The notes under the pieces were generated by a model that made no database searches, had not been told where the DNA came from, and saw only the letters and a list, made by a program, of their open reading frames with translations. A program made the position numbers and the translations under genes. Positions 7,792 through 16,828 of a stretch of 39,720 nucleotides of DNA are shown here, piece after piece; positions within the stretch are counted from its first letter, which is position 1, and each line of letters starts with the position of its first letter. Source of the DNA: Stappia sp. (GTDB lineage: Bacteria > Pseudomonadota > Alphaproteobacteria > Rhizobiales > Stappiaceae); the NCBI GenBank assembly GCA_002722295.1, contig PBLF01000017.1, positions 1-39,720 of the forward strand. Reading direction: 5' to 3'.

Positions 7792-9369
7792 TTACTCCGC
7801 GGGTTCGAGCGCTTCGGGGAGAAGCTTCTGTTCGGGTTCATGGTCTTCGTCCGGGCCTTTCCTGATCGCAGCGAGCATCAACGTTACCTCGACGATGAAC
7901 AGCACCGTGTAGATGGCCGCGAAGCCGGCGATGGTGAACAGCACGGTGGTCGCTCCAAGATCGGAAACGGCGGCGGCGGTGGGCAGCACACCCTCGATCA
8001 CCCATGGCTGGCGACCGACCTCGGCGACGATCCAGCCTGCTTCAGCCGCGATCCACGGCAGCGGGATCGAAAACACCGCGAGCTTGAGCAACCACGGATA
8101 GCGGTCAAGCTGGTGGCGGGCCGACAGGTAGAAGAAGGTGGCAGTGAGGACGATGAAGAACATGCCGAGGCCGACCATGATCCGGAATGCCCAGAACAGG
8201 ACCGGTACATGCGGAACGGTGTCCCATGCGGCCTTAGTGATCTGCTCGTCGGTCGCCTGGCGCGGATCGTCCAGATAGGGACGCAACAGGAGCGCATAAC
8301 CGAGATAGCGTCCGGTATCCTCAAAGCGGGCGGCGACGTCGTCGGGGATAGCGGCGGTGTTGTTGGCCGCACGGATCGACTGGAGCGCGTCGAAGGCGAT
8401 GATACCCTGCCGGATGCGGGTCTCGGCCAGTTCAACCAGTTCGTGGATGCCGGGGATTTCGGCGGTGAGTGAGCGAGTGCCGATCAGGCCCATCACCCAC
8501 GGCACTTGGACGGCGTAATGCGTCTTGCGCTCGGCCTGATCGGGCAAGCCGATGACGGTGAATGCGGCGGGCGCGGGTTCGGTGTGCCACATCGCCTCGA
8601 TCGCTGCGAGCTTCATCTTCTGGTGCTCGGTGGAAAGGTAGCCGCTCTCGTCGCCCAGCACCACGACCGACAGGGACGCGGCGAGGCCGAACGAGGCCGC
8701 GACCGTCATCGAACGTTTGGCGAGCGCGATGTGCCTACCCTTGAGCAGATACCAGGCCGACACGCCGAGCACGAAGATGGAGGCGACGACATAGCCGGCC
8801 GAGACTGTGTGGACGAACTTAGCCTGCGCAACGGGATTGAAGATGACCGCGTAGAAGTCTTCCACCTCCATGCGCATGGTCTGCGGGTTGAAGACGGAAC
8901 CGACCGGGTTCTGCATCCAGCCGTTGGCGATGAGAATCCACAAGGCCGAGAGGTTGGAGCCGAGCGCAACCGCCCACGTGGCGGCGAGGTGGCCGAGCTT
9001 CGACAGCTTGTCCCAGCCGAAAAAGAATAGGCCGACGAAGGTAGCCTCGAGGAAGAAGGCCATCAGCCCCTCGAGTGCCAGCGGCGCGCCGAAAATATCG
9101 CCGACATAGTGGCTGTAATAGCTCCAGTTCATGCCGAACTGGAATTCCATGACGATGCCGGTGGCAACGCCGAGCACGAAGTTGATGCCGAAGAGCGTAC
9201 CCCAGAATTTGGTCATCTGGCGCCAGATGTCACGGCCGGTCATGACGTAGACCGTTTCCATGATCGCCATCAGGATCGACAGGCCGATGGTGAGCGGCAC
9301 GAAAAGGAAGTGATACAGCGCGGTGATGGCGAATTGCAGCCGCGACAGGTCGACGATGTTCAGTTCCAT
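7792..9369 (-). CDS. cydA: Cytochrome bd ubiquinol oxidase subunit I
   Basis: CydA carries haems b558, b595 and d. The 525-residue protein has the high-spin haem ligand His20 (ALYHFLFVPLTIGLS), the b558 histidine in KFVHTVSAGY and the methionine in FRIMVGLG. The region between about 250 and 380 is long and follows the E. coli bd-I pattern (GDESGY, then KLAAIEAMW), so the quinol-binding loop is of the long type. This is therefore a canonical bd oxidase rather than a short-loop cyanide-insensitive oxidase. It lies directly downstream of cydC with a 21-bp gap. Confidence 0.97.
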   Translation of the reverse strand: MELNIVDLSRLQFAITALYHFLFVPLTIGLSILMAIMETVYVMTGRDIWRQMTKFWGTLFGINFVLGVATGIVMEFQFGMNWSYYSHYVGDIFGAPLALEGLMAFFLEATFVGLFFFGWDKLSKLGHLAATWAVALGSNLSALWILIANGWMQNPVGSVFNPQTMRMEVEDFYAVIFNPVAQAKFVHTVSAGYVVASIFVLGVSAWYLLKGRHIALAKRSMTVAASFGLAASLSVVVLGDESGYLSTEHQKMKLAAIEAMWHTEPAPAAFTVIGLPDQAERKTHYAVQVPWVMGLIGTRSLTAEIPGIHELVELAETRIRQGIIAFDALQSIRAANNTAAIPDDVAARFEDTGRYLGYALLLRPYLDDPRQATDEQITKAAWDTVPHVPVLFWAFRIMVGLGMFFIVLTATFFYLSARHQLDRYPWLLKLAVFSIPLPWIAAEAGWIVAEVGRQPWVIEGVLPTAAAVSDLGATTVLFTIAGFAAIYTVLFIVEVTLMLAAIRKGPDEDHEPEQKLLPEALEPAE

Positions 9370-9390
9370 TTCTGGCTCCGGTGGGTCATG

Positions 9391-11082
9391 TCAATCGGGC
9401 CTCAGCTGGCTGAGTTCCATGTCAAAGGCGGGTGTGCCGCGGGCAACGTCGGCGGCGATGCGGCCGTCGCGCAGCACGAGGATACGGTCGGCAAGCGCCG
9501 CCTCGCGGCGTGTGTGGGTGGCGACGACCAGGATGCGGCCGGTGGCGCGTTCATCGAGGCGCGCGACCACGTCACGCGCAGTGTCACCGTCGAGGCCTTC
9601 TGTCGGCTCGTCGAGCAGCCAGAGGGCCGCATCGCGCAACAGCAGGCGAGCAAGCGCCAGACGGCGCGCCTGACCGGCGGAAAGCCCGGCGCCGCCCTCG
9701 CCGAGTATCGTGTCGAGCCCGCCGGGCAGAGATGCGACATAGCTTGCCAGACCCGCAGCTTCGAGCGCCGCTATCATTTCGGTATCGGATGCGCCGGGGC
9801 AGGCGAGCGCGAGATTGCCGCGCAGCGTGTCGCGGAAAAGCTCAGTGCGCTGGGTGAGCAGGCCACAGGGTTGGACAGTGAGATTGCCGCTTGAAGCGTT
9901 CAGTTCTCCGGCTAACAGCGATAGAAGCGTGGATTTGCCAACTCCGCTCGCACCCACCAGCGCGATGCGCTCGCCGGGGCGGATGGCGACGGAAATGTCG
10001 GACAGGACCGAACGCGCCGCGCCGGGGTGGCCGACGCTTACACCCTCCAGCCTGATCGCCATGCCATGTGCTGCGGAACGGCCGAGCTTAGGTAGGCCTG
10101 AGCGGTTCGTCAGGCGCGGGCCGAGACGCGTTGCCGCCTGAAGTGTGCGACCGAACTCGACCGCGCCGCGGCGCAGGAGAGCGAAGGGTTCCAGGCTGGC
10201 AAGCGCCAGCAGCACGGCAAAAGTGGCGATTGGCGCGCTGATGGCGCCGGCTTCGGCAAGGAAGGCGGCTGCAAGCAGGACGCCGGCGAGCAGGGCTGCA
10301 GATAGAATGCCGAGACCGAAGCCCGCACCGGCCTCGGCACGATTAAGCGCGCGGTCGGCCTGGGCCAGACGAATGTCTGCGGCTTCGATGGCACGAACCT
10401 GCGCGCCAAGACGATTCGTCATGGCAAGGTCGGCCTGTCCCCGCACGAGGTCGATGGAGCGCGACCGCAGGGCCTCTAGCGCGTGGGCGCGGCGGCGGGC
10501 GAATGCTGTAGCCCGGCGAGAGGCGAGAAACGGAATACCAAGGCCCGCGGCCAGCAGGACGATGCCGGAGGAAAGGCCGAGCAAGGGGTGGACGAAGGCG
10601 AGCGCGGCGGTGACGGCCAGACCTGCGCCGGCTGCGACAAGCACGGGCGCCAGCACCCGCAGGTAAAGCGAATCGAGGGCGTCGATATCGATGGTGAGCC
10701 GAAACAGGAGCCGTGACGGGTTGGCGGCCAGACCGCGTGCTGCGTCGGCACGGGCGAACCTGCGAAACACGCGCTCGCGCAGGTGAGCCAGCACGCCTAG
10801 CGTGGCGTCGTGGGTGACAAGCCTTTCGCCGTAGCGCGAGGCGGTGCGGCCTATGGCAAGAAGGCGGATGCCGGCGGACGGCATGAACACGTCGAAAGTG
10901 AGCGCCGTGACGAGCGTGAGGCCTGCGATCGACGTTGCGGCGATGAACCAGCCGGACAGCCCGAGCAACGCAATGCCGGCAAGTGCTGTGGTGAAAGACA
11001 GCAGGGTGCCATAGGTGAGCATGCGGCGGTCACCGGCCCAGAATAGGGCCAGCACGGGGCGTAGGGCGGAGAGACGGCTCAT
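9391..11082 (-). CDS. cydC: Heterodimeric ABC exporter subunit CydC
   Basis: CydC pairs with CydD to form an inner-membrane ABC exporter of glutathione and cysteine needed for bd oxidase assembly and periplasmic redox balance. The 563-residue protein has an N-terminal six-helix domain (about 1-320) and a nucleotide-binding domain with Walker A GASGVGKST, the LSAGQARRLALAR signature and Walker B ALWLLDEPTEGLD. It follows cydD with a 9-bp gap and precedes cydA. The exported thiols connect it with the CcdA/DsbA/TlpA proteins of the island. Confidence 0.93.
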   Translation of the reverse strand: MSRLSALRPVLALFWAGDRRMLTYGTLLSFTTALAGIALLGLSGWFIAATSIAGLTLVTALTFDVFMPSAGIRLLAIGRTASRYGERLVTHDATLGVLAHLRERVFRRFARADAARGLAANPSRLLFRLTIDIDALDSLYLRVLAPVLVAAGAGLAVTAALAFVHPLLGLSSGIVLLAAGLGIPFLASRRATAFARRRAHALEALRSRSIDLVRGQADLAMTNRLGAQVRAIEAADIRLAQADRALNRAEAGAGFGLGILSAALLAGVLLAAAFLAEAGAISAPIATFAVLLALASLEPFALLRRGAVEFGRTLQAATRLGPRLTNRSGLPKLGRSAAHGMAIRLEGVSVGHPGAARSVLSDISVAIRPGERIALVGASGVGKSTLLSLLAGELNASSGNLTVQPCGLLTQRTELFRDTLRGNLALACPGASDTEMIAALEAAGLASYVASLPGGLDTILGEGGAGLSAGQARRLALARLLLRDAALWLLDEPTEGLDGDTARDVVARLDERATGRILVVATHTRREAALADRILVLRDGRIAADVARGTPAFDMELSQLRPD

Positions 11083-11091
11083 GCCGGAACC

Positions 11092-12813
11092 TCAAGCTTG
11101 CGCAGGAGCGGGCAGCATGACCACGCGGTCCATGCGGGCCGCAAGCGCGGGATCGTGGGTGGCGACGACCAGTGTTGTCCCTTTCGCGATGGCGAGCAGG
11201 CGGTCGGTAATTTCAGCGGCTGTGACAGAATCGAGATGGGCGGTCGGCTCGTCCACAAGGATCAGGCCGGGCCGGATGCCCACAGCCGCACGCGCCAGCG
11301 CCAGCCGCAAAGTCTCGCCGCCCGACAGGCCGGCTCCGTTCTCGCCGATCATCGCATGGCCACGTTGCGCGGCAAGGTGGGCGATATGGGCGGCTTCCAT
11401 GGCGCGGGCGACGTCCCCCGTGCCGATGCCTGGCCGTCCGAGTGTGATGTTGCTGCGGAGCGTACCTGAAAAGATATGCGGGGGCTGGCCGAGCCATGCG
11501 ATGCGAGCGCGCAGGTGGGCGGCACTGGCATGGTTCATCGGTTCGCCGCCAAGCCGGACGATGCCGGCATCGGGCGACGAAAGGCCCGCAACAAGCGCCA
11601 GCAAGGTGGATTTTCCGCCGCCGCTAGGGGCCATCACCGCGACATGTTCGCCGGGGTGGATGGATAGGACGAAATCGCTGAAGGTCGCGGTCGCCGATTC
11701 GGCATGGCGGAAGGTGAGGCCGTCGATCCACACCGAAAGCGCACCGGATACTTCGACGGCTGTACTTTCCAGACCGCCGACGATTTTCGTTCCGCCCCGC
11801 GTAATGCGGTCGAGCGCCTCCAGTCCTGCTTGCCCGGCGGCGCGGTCGTGCCAGACGGACGAGAGATCACGTAGCGGCTCGAAGAAGGCGGGCGCGAGCA
11901 GCAGGATGAAGAGACCCTGCGCCAGCGTCAGCTTTTCGCCCCAAGCACCGAAGTTCAGTTCTCCTAGGAAATGAAACCCGACATAGACCGCCACCAGCGC
12001 CACACCCAGGGCGGCGAACAGTTCCAGTACGGCCGACGACAGGAAGGCGATGCGCAGCACCGCCATGGTGGAGGTTCGCAGTTCTTCTGCGTTTGCGCGC
12101 AGCCGGAGGGCGGTACTATCCACCGCATCTAAGGCGCGGATGGTGGCGAGTCCGCGCAGCCGATCGAGAAGGAAGGCGTTCATGTTACCCATACGGGTAA
12201 GCTGCCTTTCGCTGGCCGCTTTCGCCTGCCAGCCGATCAGCGCCATAAAGATGGGTATGACGGGCGCTGCCATCAGCAAGGCGAGGGCGGCGACCCACGA
12301 AAAGACGAATACGAAGCCTAGAATGATCGGCGGAACGACCGCAGCGCGGGTGCGCAGCGGCAGAAACCGCGCGATCCAGGGTACGATGTCGTCGGCCTGC
12401 TCGGTGAGCGTGCTGGCGACGAGGCCGGAGGAAGGCCGGGACGCATCGAGCGGAGAACGGGTTGCGACGGCGGCGGCGGCATTGGCGCGCAGGGCGGAAA
12501 GGCGGACGCGGGCATCGTCCCAGGCGCGGGTCGTGCCGGCACGGTCGAGCCCCGCGCGCAGGACTCCAAGCAGAAAGATGCAGAAAGCAGGCAGGATCGC
12601 CGCCTGCGCGGGTGCGCCATCGGCGATGTTGCCAATGGCGAAGGCGATGGCTGCCGCCTGCGGTATCCACAGAAGCGAGGCAGATATCTGAAGGGCGGCG
12701 GCGAAACGGGGCAGGCCGCGCCTCGTCGTCGACGCAGCAGGAGCGGCGGCGCGGACAGACGGATCACCGGCATCGGTAGCGGCGCGCGCCGTGGTTGTGA
12801 CCTGCGCGCTCAT
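11092..12813 (-). CDS. cydD: Heterodimeric ABC exporter subunit CydD
   Basis: This is the first of the two CydDC subunits. The 573-residue protein has an N-terminal membrane domain (about 40-330) and an ATPase domain with Walker A APSGGGKSTLLAL, signature GLSGGETLRLALARA and Walker B GLILVDEPTAHLD. Naming it CydD rests on gene order (first of the pair) and similarity to the CydD half. It starts 13 bp after the regulator stop, so regulator and oxidase genes form one transcription unit. Confidence 0.93.
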   Translation of the reverse strand: MSAQVTTTARAATDAGDPSVRAAAPAASTTRRGLPRFAAALQISASLLWIPQAAAIAFAIGNIADGAPAQAAILPAFCIFLLGVLRAGLDRAGTTRAWDDARVRLSALRANAAAAVATRSPLDASRPSSGLVASTLTEQADDIVPWIARFLPLRTRAAVVPPIILGFVFVFSWVAALALLMAAPVIPIFMALIGWQAKAASERQLTRMGNMNAFLLDRLRGLATIRALDAVDSTALRLRANAEELRTSTMAVLRIAFLSSAVLELFAALGVALVAVYVGFHFLGELNFGAWGEKLTLAQGLFILLLAPAFFEPLRDLSSVWHDRAAGQAGLEALDRITRGGTKIVGGLESTAVEVSGALSVWIDGLTFRHAESATATFSDFVLSIHPGEHVAVMAPSGGGKSTLLALVAGLSSPDAGIVRLGGEPMNHASAAHLRARIAWLGQPPHIFSGTLRSNITLGRPGIGTGDVARAMEAAHIAHLAAQRGHAMIGENGAGLSGGETLRLALARAAVGIRPGLILVDEPTAHLDSVTAAEITDRLLAIAKGTTLVVATHDPALAARMDRVVMLPAPAQA

Positions 12814-12826
12814 GGTCCCGAACCGG

Positions 12827-13399
12827 TCAAGAGCGGTCTGCTTTCCTGCGCCCGCGTCCTATCGAGATGATCCTGTCCCGTGCGTCCAGAAGCCGCGTGA
12901 CCTTCGATCCGAGCGACAGGAGTGACGCAAGCCGCCCAGTATCGAGTTTCTTGACGTCGTCGTACCAGTTGGTCACCTGTTCGATCAGACCGTGCATCTC
13001 GGAAAGACGCGCGCGGGCATAGCGCTCGTCGTCATTGACAGGTTCGAGCATCAGAAGGTCGCGCAACACCGACAGGGTCGGATCGACTTCGCGCTTTTTG
13101 CGCTCCTCGGCGAGCGTGCGGAAAATCTGCCAGACATCGTCGGGGGCGGTGAAAAAATCACGCCGGTCGCCGGGGACATGCTTCAGGATGACGAGATTCC
13201 ACGCCTGAAGCTCGCGCAGGCTCATCGAGATGTTGGACCGCGAAATGCCGAGCGCCTCGACGATGGCGTCGGCGCAGAGCGGTTTCGGGGAGACGTAGAG
13301 CAATGCATAGATCTGCCCGACGGTGCGGTTGATGCCCCAGCGGTTGCCCATTTCGCCGAAATGCAAGACGAAGGCCTGAATGGTCGGGGAGAGGTTCAT
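12827..13399 (-). CDS. MarR/GbsR-like winged-helix regulator heading the cyd operon
   Basis: This about 190-residue protein resembles GbsR-type regulators. An N-terminal helix (FVLHFGEMGNRWGINRTVGQ) is followed by a winged helix-turn-helix (DAIVEALGISRSNISMSLREL) with a wing at KHVPGDRRDFF and a C-terminal helical dimerisation part. The ATG at 13399 (MNLSPT) is preferred; an ATG five codons earlier is also possible. It lies immediately upstream of cydD on the same strand, and an 18-bp perfect palindrome precedes it, so it probably autoregulates and controls cydDCABX. The inducing signal is not visible. Confidence 0.85.
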   Translation of the reverse strand: MNLSPTIQAFVLHFGEMGNRWGINRTVGQIYALLYVSPKPLCADAIVEALGISRSNISMSLRELQAWNLVILKHVPGDRRDFFTAPDDVWQIFRTLAEERKKREVDPTLSVLRDLLMLEPVNDDERYARARLSEMHGLIEQVTNWYDDVKKLDTGRLASLLSLGSKVTRLLDARDRIISIGRGRRKADRS

Positions 13400-13417
13400 A
13401 GTGTGTAGCTTCATTAA

Positions 13418-13435
13418 TTTCAGAAATTTCTGAAA
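13418..13435. promoter_or_regulatory. Perfect palindrome, candidate operator of the cyd regulator
   Basis: TTTCAGAAATTTCTGAAA is its own reverse complement over 18 bp. It starts about 19 bp upstream of the preferred regulator start at 13399. A perfect palindrome of this size at a MarR/GbsR-like regulator gene is the expected form of an autoregulatory operator. The link is inferred from position. Confidence 0.7.
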
Positions 13436-13629
13436 AGAATGTAAGTTGATATACGAAGCGGATCAACCGCCAAGCGGACGCGCGAGGCGGTTTGTCACGG
13501 GTGCGGCTTTGCTGATGTTTTGGAAAGCTTCGGCCTCGAAACCGTGCCGTCGTGTGGCATGCACGCTGTCACCAAACCATTCTTGTCGTATACTGGACGA
13601 CGACTACGTCAGGAAACGACGAGGTGTCG

Positions 13630-14685
13630 CTACGCCTGCACGTGATCAGTTCTCAATTTCCTGATCACTGACGCAGCATCGGGGCCTGCACCCATGATCA
13701 GAGCGGAAGAGCGATTGCGCTGCCATGGCCTCCCCAGGAAGTAGAGGCCCTTAACCGGAGAGACGCCTTCTGAGTGGATGAAACCGGTCTTGGCATCGAC
13801 TGCGTCTTCGATGTCCACCCATTCGGTTTCGTCACGATAGCCAACAGCCCAGATCACCGTGCGGACCTGAGCGAGTTTGCCGTCTGAAAACTTCACGACA
13901 TCTGCTTCAGCCCCCACGAGCCGGCTCATGAGCCGGATACCACGTCTCTGCAATGCCTCGCCCCGTATATCCCTGTCCGGGAAAGCATCGGTTTTTCTGA
14001 CTATGCGGCCGCGGAAAGACGTTGCCGGTGCTTCTAATGCGCCAACAAGGCTGAGCCACCACCAGATCGACTTTCCCAGAATGTGTTCCGGCAGAAGCTT
14101 TCGCGATTTGCCGCCGGAGAGCAAGACTGGTTGACGTTTCCTGGCTTCGATCGCTATGTCGCGTCCGCTTGCTCCATCTCCGACTACCAAAACGGGCCCA
14201 TCGGGCAACTGGTTGCAGTTGCGGAATGTTGCTGCCGTCAACTGCAGGACTTCGTAACCAAATTCCGCTGAGATGGGGGGAACGATCGGAACCTGAAATG
14301 CTCCGGTGGCGATAATGACATCGGTTGCGGCGATGATCTTGCCATTTGAGAGCGTCGCTTCGAAACCGTCAGTAGACCGGGTCAGGCGCGTTACCAGCGA
14401 CCCAAGCTTGACCGGAAGCGCAAAGCGCCGGGCATATGCTTCCAGATACTCGGCGAACTCGTCGCGACTGGCGTAGCCGTCCCGGTTGCCTGGGATTTGC
14501 ATTCCCGGTAACGCACTGAACTGACGGGTGGTGAACAGTGTGAGGCTGTCATATCGGTTACGCCAGACATCGCCGATGCGGTTGCTCTCCTCCACGATGA
14601 TGAAGGGAAGGCCTTCTCCGCGCAGGTGGTAGCCGGCGGCAAGGCCGGCCTGCCCCGCCCCGATGACGAGGATATTCCGGTTCAT
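13630..14685 (-). CDS. NAD(P)/FAD-dependent flavoprotein, CzcO/FMO-like
   Basis: This 351-residue protein has two Rossmann motifs: an FAD site at the N-terminus (ILVIGAGQAGLAAGYHL) and an NAD(P) site mid-protein (GPVLVVGDGASGRD). IATGAFQVP and IWAVGYRDET are typical of flavin monooxygenases and of the CzcO group. The ATG at 14685 overlaps the stop of the L,D-transpeptidase gene (TGATG), so translation is coupled and the gene is the last of the dsbA-ppiC-ldt operon. Its substrate is unknown. A role in thiol or sulfur oxidation is only a guess from the neighbours. Confidence 0.85.
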   Translation of the reverse strand: MNRNILVIGAGQAGLAAGYHLRGEGLPFIIVEESNRIGDVWRNRYDSLTLFTTRQFSALPGMQIPGNRDGYASRDEFAEYLEAYARRFALPVKLGSLVTRLTRSTDGFEATLSNGKIIAATDVIIATGAFQVPIVPPISAEFGYEVLQLTAATFRNCNQLPDGPVLVVGDGASGRDIAIEARKRQPVLLSGGKSRKLLPEHILGKSIWWWLSLVGALEAPATSFRGRIVRKTDAFPDRDIRGEALQRRGIRLMSRLVGAEADVVKFSDGKLAQVRTVIWAVGYRDETEWVDIEDAVDAKTGFIHSEGVSPVKGLYFLGRPWQRNRSSALIMGAGPDAASVIRKLRTDHVQA

Positions 14686-15254
14686 CACATCACCACGACG
14701 CGCGTCCCGATCGGCGTTAACTCATAGAGTTCCCGGACGTGATCATTGACCATGCGGATGCATCCGTTCGACACCGCCTTGCCGATCGTCCATGGCTCGT
14801 TGGTGCCATGGATGCGGTAGTAGGTGTCTCGTCCGTTTCGATAGAGGTAGAGCGCGCGCGCGCCGAGGGGATTGTTCGGGCCGCCCGCGACGCCGCCTGC
14901 ATGTTTGGCATAGCGTTGCGGGTCTCGCTTGATCATGTTGGGTGTCGGGCGCCACGAGGGCCACTTGGCCTTGCGTTCGATAATTGCGCTGCCCTTGAAC
15001 GCCAGCCCGGCTTTGCCGACCCCTATCCCGTAGCGGCGTGCCAGCATCGGGCTTTCCAGGAGGTAAAGAAACCGCTCACGCGGCGCGACGATGATGGTAC
15101 CGACAGGCTCAGTGAAATTGTGTCTGACCCGTTGGGGCAGAAATCGCTGCTCGATTTTGACAGCTCGAGCGTTGGCGAAAGCGCTGACCGGCGTGAGGGA
15201 AGCGGCCGCCGCAACCAGAAGACCGAAGCCGAACGCCCGACGATCAATGGTCAT
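14685..15254 (-). CDS. L,D-transpeptidase 1 (YkuD fold)
   Basis: The protein would form 3-3 peptidoglycan cross-links or attach proteins to peptidoglycan in the periplasm. A Tat/Sec-like signal starts after MTIDRRAFGFGLLVAAA. The YkuD domain (about 60-189) ends with the catalytic motif HGTNEPWTIGKAVSNGCIRM, with Cys165 as nucleophile. Three ATGs are clustered here; AGGAGG at 15264-15269 on the minus strand is spaced correctly for 15254, giving 189 residues and an 11-bp overlap with the upstream ppiC gene. It is the third gene of an operon behind a MerR-type promoter, after a DsbA-like oxidoreductase and a prolyl isomerase that may help fold it. Confidence 0.92.
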   Translation of the reverse strand: MTIDRRAFGFGLLVAAAASLTPVSAFANARAVKIEQRFLPQRVRHNFTEPVGTIIVAPRERFLYLLESPMLARRYGIGVGKAGLAFKGSAIIERKAKWPSWRPTPNMIKRDPQRYAKHAGGVAGGPNNPLGARALYLYRNGRDTYYRIHGTNEPWTIGKAVSNGCIRMVNDHVRELYELTPIGTRVVVM

Positions 15255-16110
15255 GGCCATCATCCTCCTGCGGAGGCGCGACATCCGGAACTAGCTTCTC
15301 AACGCTGGCTGTGGCCCGCAACTCACCCGAAATGCGACGTTCTTCGGCCGCCGTCAGAGATTGACGGATTTGCGGCTCGACCAGCTCAAATGCAGGCGGT
15401 GGCCTATCGCGGCTTTCCTCGAGCTGGATGACGTGAAACCCAAAAGCGGACCGCACGGGCTCCTTGGTGTAGTCGCCCGCCTCAAGCCCCCTGGCCGCCT
15501 TGTCGACTTCAGGAATTGTCTGTCCCTCGGCAACGAAGCCCAAATCCCCGCCGTTCACCTTCGACACGGCATCAAGCGAGCGTTCGGCTGCAAGTTCGGC
15601 GAACGAGCCACCCTTTCCAAGAGCCGTAATGATGTCCTTTGCCTCGTCTTCCGATGCCACGAGGATATGACGCAGACGCCGCTCGGAAACTACCGGCATC
15701 GAACCGACCTGTCGGTCGTAGATCTGACGAATAGCGTCGTCGGTAACGGCCTTAGCGGCCTTCTGCTCCATGAAAATGGCCCGCAGCGTCTGCTGTTCGA
15801 AGAATTGCAGCTGGCGCTTGTAGTCGTCGCGGTCTTCGATACCTGCACTCTTCGCGGCATCGGAGATGATCTTCATTTCAATCAGCGTATCGACAATAAC
15901 GGAAAGCCTGGCATCAGCCGGCATGGTTCCAAGTTGTGGACTATACATTTCCTCAGCGACGGCGACGTCTGCACGCGTGATGTCACTACCATTCACGCGG
16001 GCGACAACCTCGTCTGACTGTGCAAATGCAGAACCGGATGCCGTGGCCATCAGAAGGGCCAAGGCGAGCCGGCGCAGACTTTTCGACGGGGTGGAAGATA
16101 AGATTGTCAT
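15244..16110 (-). CDS. Periplasmic parvulin-type peptidylprolyl isomerase (PpiC/SurA-like)
   Basis: This is a secreted prolyl isomerase and chaperone. The 288-residue protein has a signal peptide (LALALLMATASGSAFA), a SurA-like N-terminal helical part with VVARVNGSDITRADV, and a parvulin domain (about 140-245) with RLRHILVASEDEA, GGDLGFVAEG and SAFGFHVIQLEE. The extreme C-terminus is acidic and His-containing (DDGHDH), suggesting metal contact. It lies 12 bp after the dsbA-like gene and overlaps the L,D-transpeptidase gene, so it belongs to the same operon. Confidence 0.92.
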   Translation of the reverse strand: MTILSSTPSKSLRRLALALLMATASGSAFAQSDEVVARVNGSDITRADVAVAEEMYSPQLGTMPADARLSVIVDTLIEMKIISDAAKSAGIEDRDDYKRQLQFFEQQTLRAIFMEQKAAKAVTDDAIRQIYDRQVGSMPVVSERRLRHILVASEDEAKDIITALGKGGSFAELAAERSLDAVSKVNGGDLGFVAEGQTIPEVDKAARGLEAGDYTKEPVRSAFGFHVIQLEESRDRPPPAFELVEPQIRQSLTAAEERRISGELRATASVEKLVPDVAPPQEDDGHDH

Positions 16111-16122
16111 CTGATGGCGTTC

Positions 16123-16755
16123 CTACTGACCCGAGGCTGCAAGCAGCGGATCGATGGTTTCGCTGAACTGTGCGACGCTCAGCGCACCCTTGTACATTTG
16201 CCCATTGATGAAGAATGTAGGCGTGGAATCGACACCGAAACCGCGCCCGGTTTCGGCTACTGCCTGCACCTGCTGCATCAGTTCTTCATTCTGAAGGCAC
16301 GTTTCGAACGCGGCTTCGTCCATACCGGTCATGCCCATGACAGACTTCATTGCGCCCGTGCCGTCCGAGGTGCGGGCCCATGTTTCTTGGGTCCGATAAA
16401 GCAGATCGAGGGTTGGATACCACTTCTCGTCTCCCGCGCAGCGCGCAAGCATGAAGCCGGCAGTAGAGCGCGGGTCGAACGGGAACTCGCGCATGATGAA
16501 GCGGACCTTGCCAGTATCGACATATTTCTCCTTTAGGCCGGGCCAGACGTTGACATGGAACGTCCGGCAATGCGGACAGGTCAGGGACGCGTACTCGATG
16601 ATTGTCACCGGCGCATCGTCTGGACCGAACACCTTGTCTGGTAGCGCGCCGGGCGCGAGGAGCTCTTGCTCGGTTGGTTGTGCAAAGGCCGATGACGATA
16701 GTGCGCAAGCCACGGTCGTGGCTGACGCACCGATAAGAAATGTGCGACGTTTCAT
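16123..16755 (-). CDS. DsbA-family thiol oxidoreductase 1 (CPHC)
   Basis: The 210-residue protein has an RR-containing signal (MKRRTFLIGASATT) and a thioredoxin fold of the DsbA/BdbD type. The active site Cys60-Pro-His-Cys63 (SLTCPHCR) is the classic oxidising dithiol, and the cis-proline loop is STPTFFING. It is the first gene of a four-gene operon (dsbA-ppiC-ldt-flavoprotein) and follows MerR-type promoter C. Metals attack exposed thiols, so metal-induced synthesis of a thiol oxidase is a reasonable though untested reading. Confidence 0.93.
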   Translation of the reverse strand: MKRRTFLIGASATTVACALSSSAFAQPTEQELLAPGALPDKVFGPDDAPVTIIEYASLTCPHCRTFHVNVWPGLKEKYVDTGKVRFIMREFPFDPRSTAGFMLARCAGDEKWYPTLDLLYRTQETWARTSDGTGAMKSVMGMTGMDEAAFETCLQNEELMQQVQAVAETGRGFGVDSTPTFFINGQMYKGALSVAQFSETIDPLLAASGQ

Positions 16756-16778
16756 GAGTTGATCCTTTCGACAGCGGG

Positions 16779-16809
16779 AGGCTACAAGCTCTGCCCGCTA
16801 GAGGTTCAA
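16779..16809 (-). promoter_or_regulatory. MerR-type promoter/operator C (dsbA-ppiC-ldt-flavoprotein)
   Basis: On the minus strand the -35 is TTGAAC (16804-16809), the spacer is 19 bp and the -10 is TAGCCT (16779-16784). The spacer starts CTCTAGCGGG and has a CAGAGCTTG right half, nearly the same as promoter A before ccdA. The -10 ends 23 bp before the dsbA ATG. Confidence 0.72.
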
Positions 16810-16828
16810 GTGATTTTTCGTGCTAACG

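Noticed and set aside
9109..12779. Many long plus-strand frames opposite cydA, cydC and cydD
   Set aside because: They are Arg/Ala/Gly-rich shadows of high-GC coding DNA on the other strand, with no domains or start signals.
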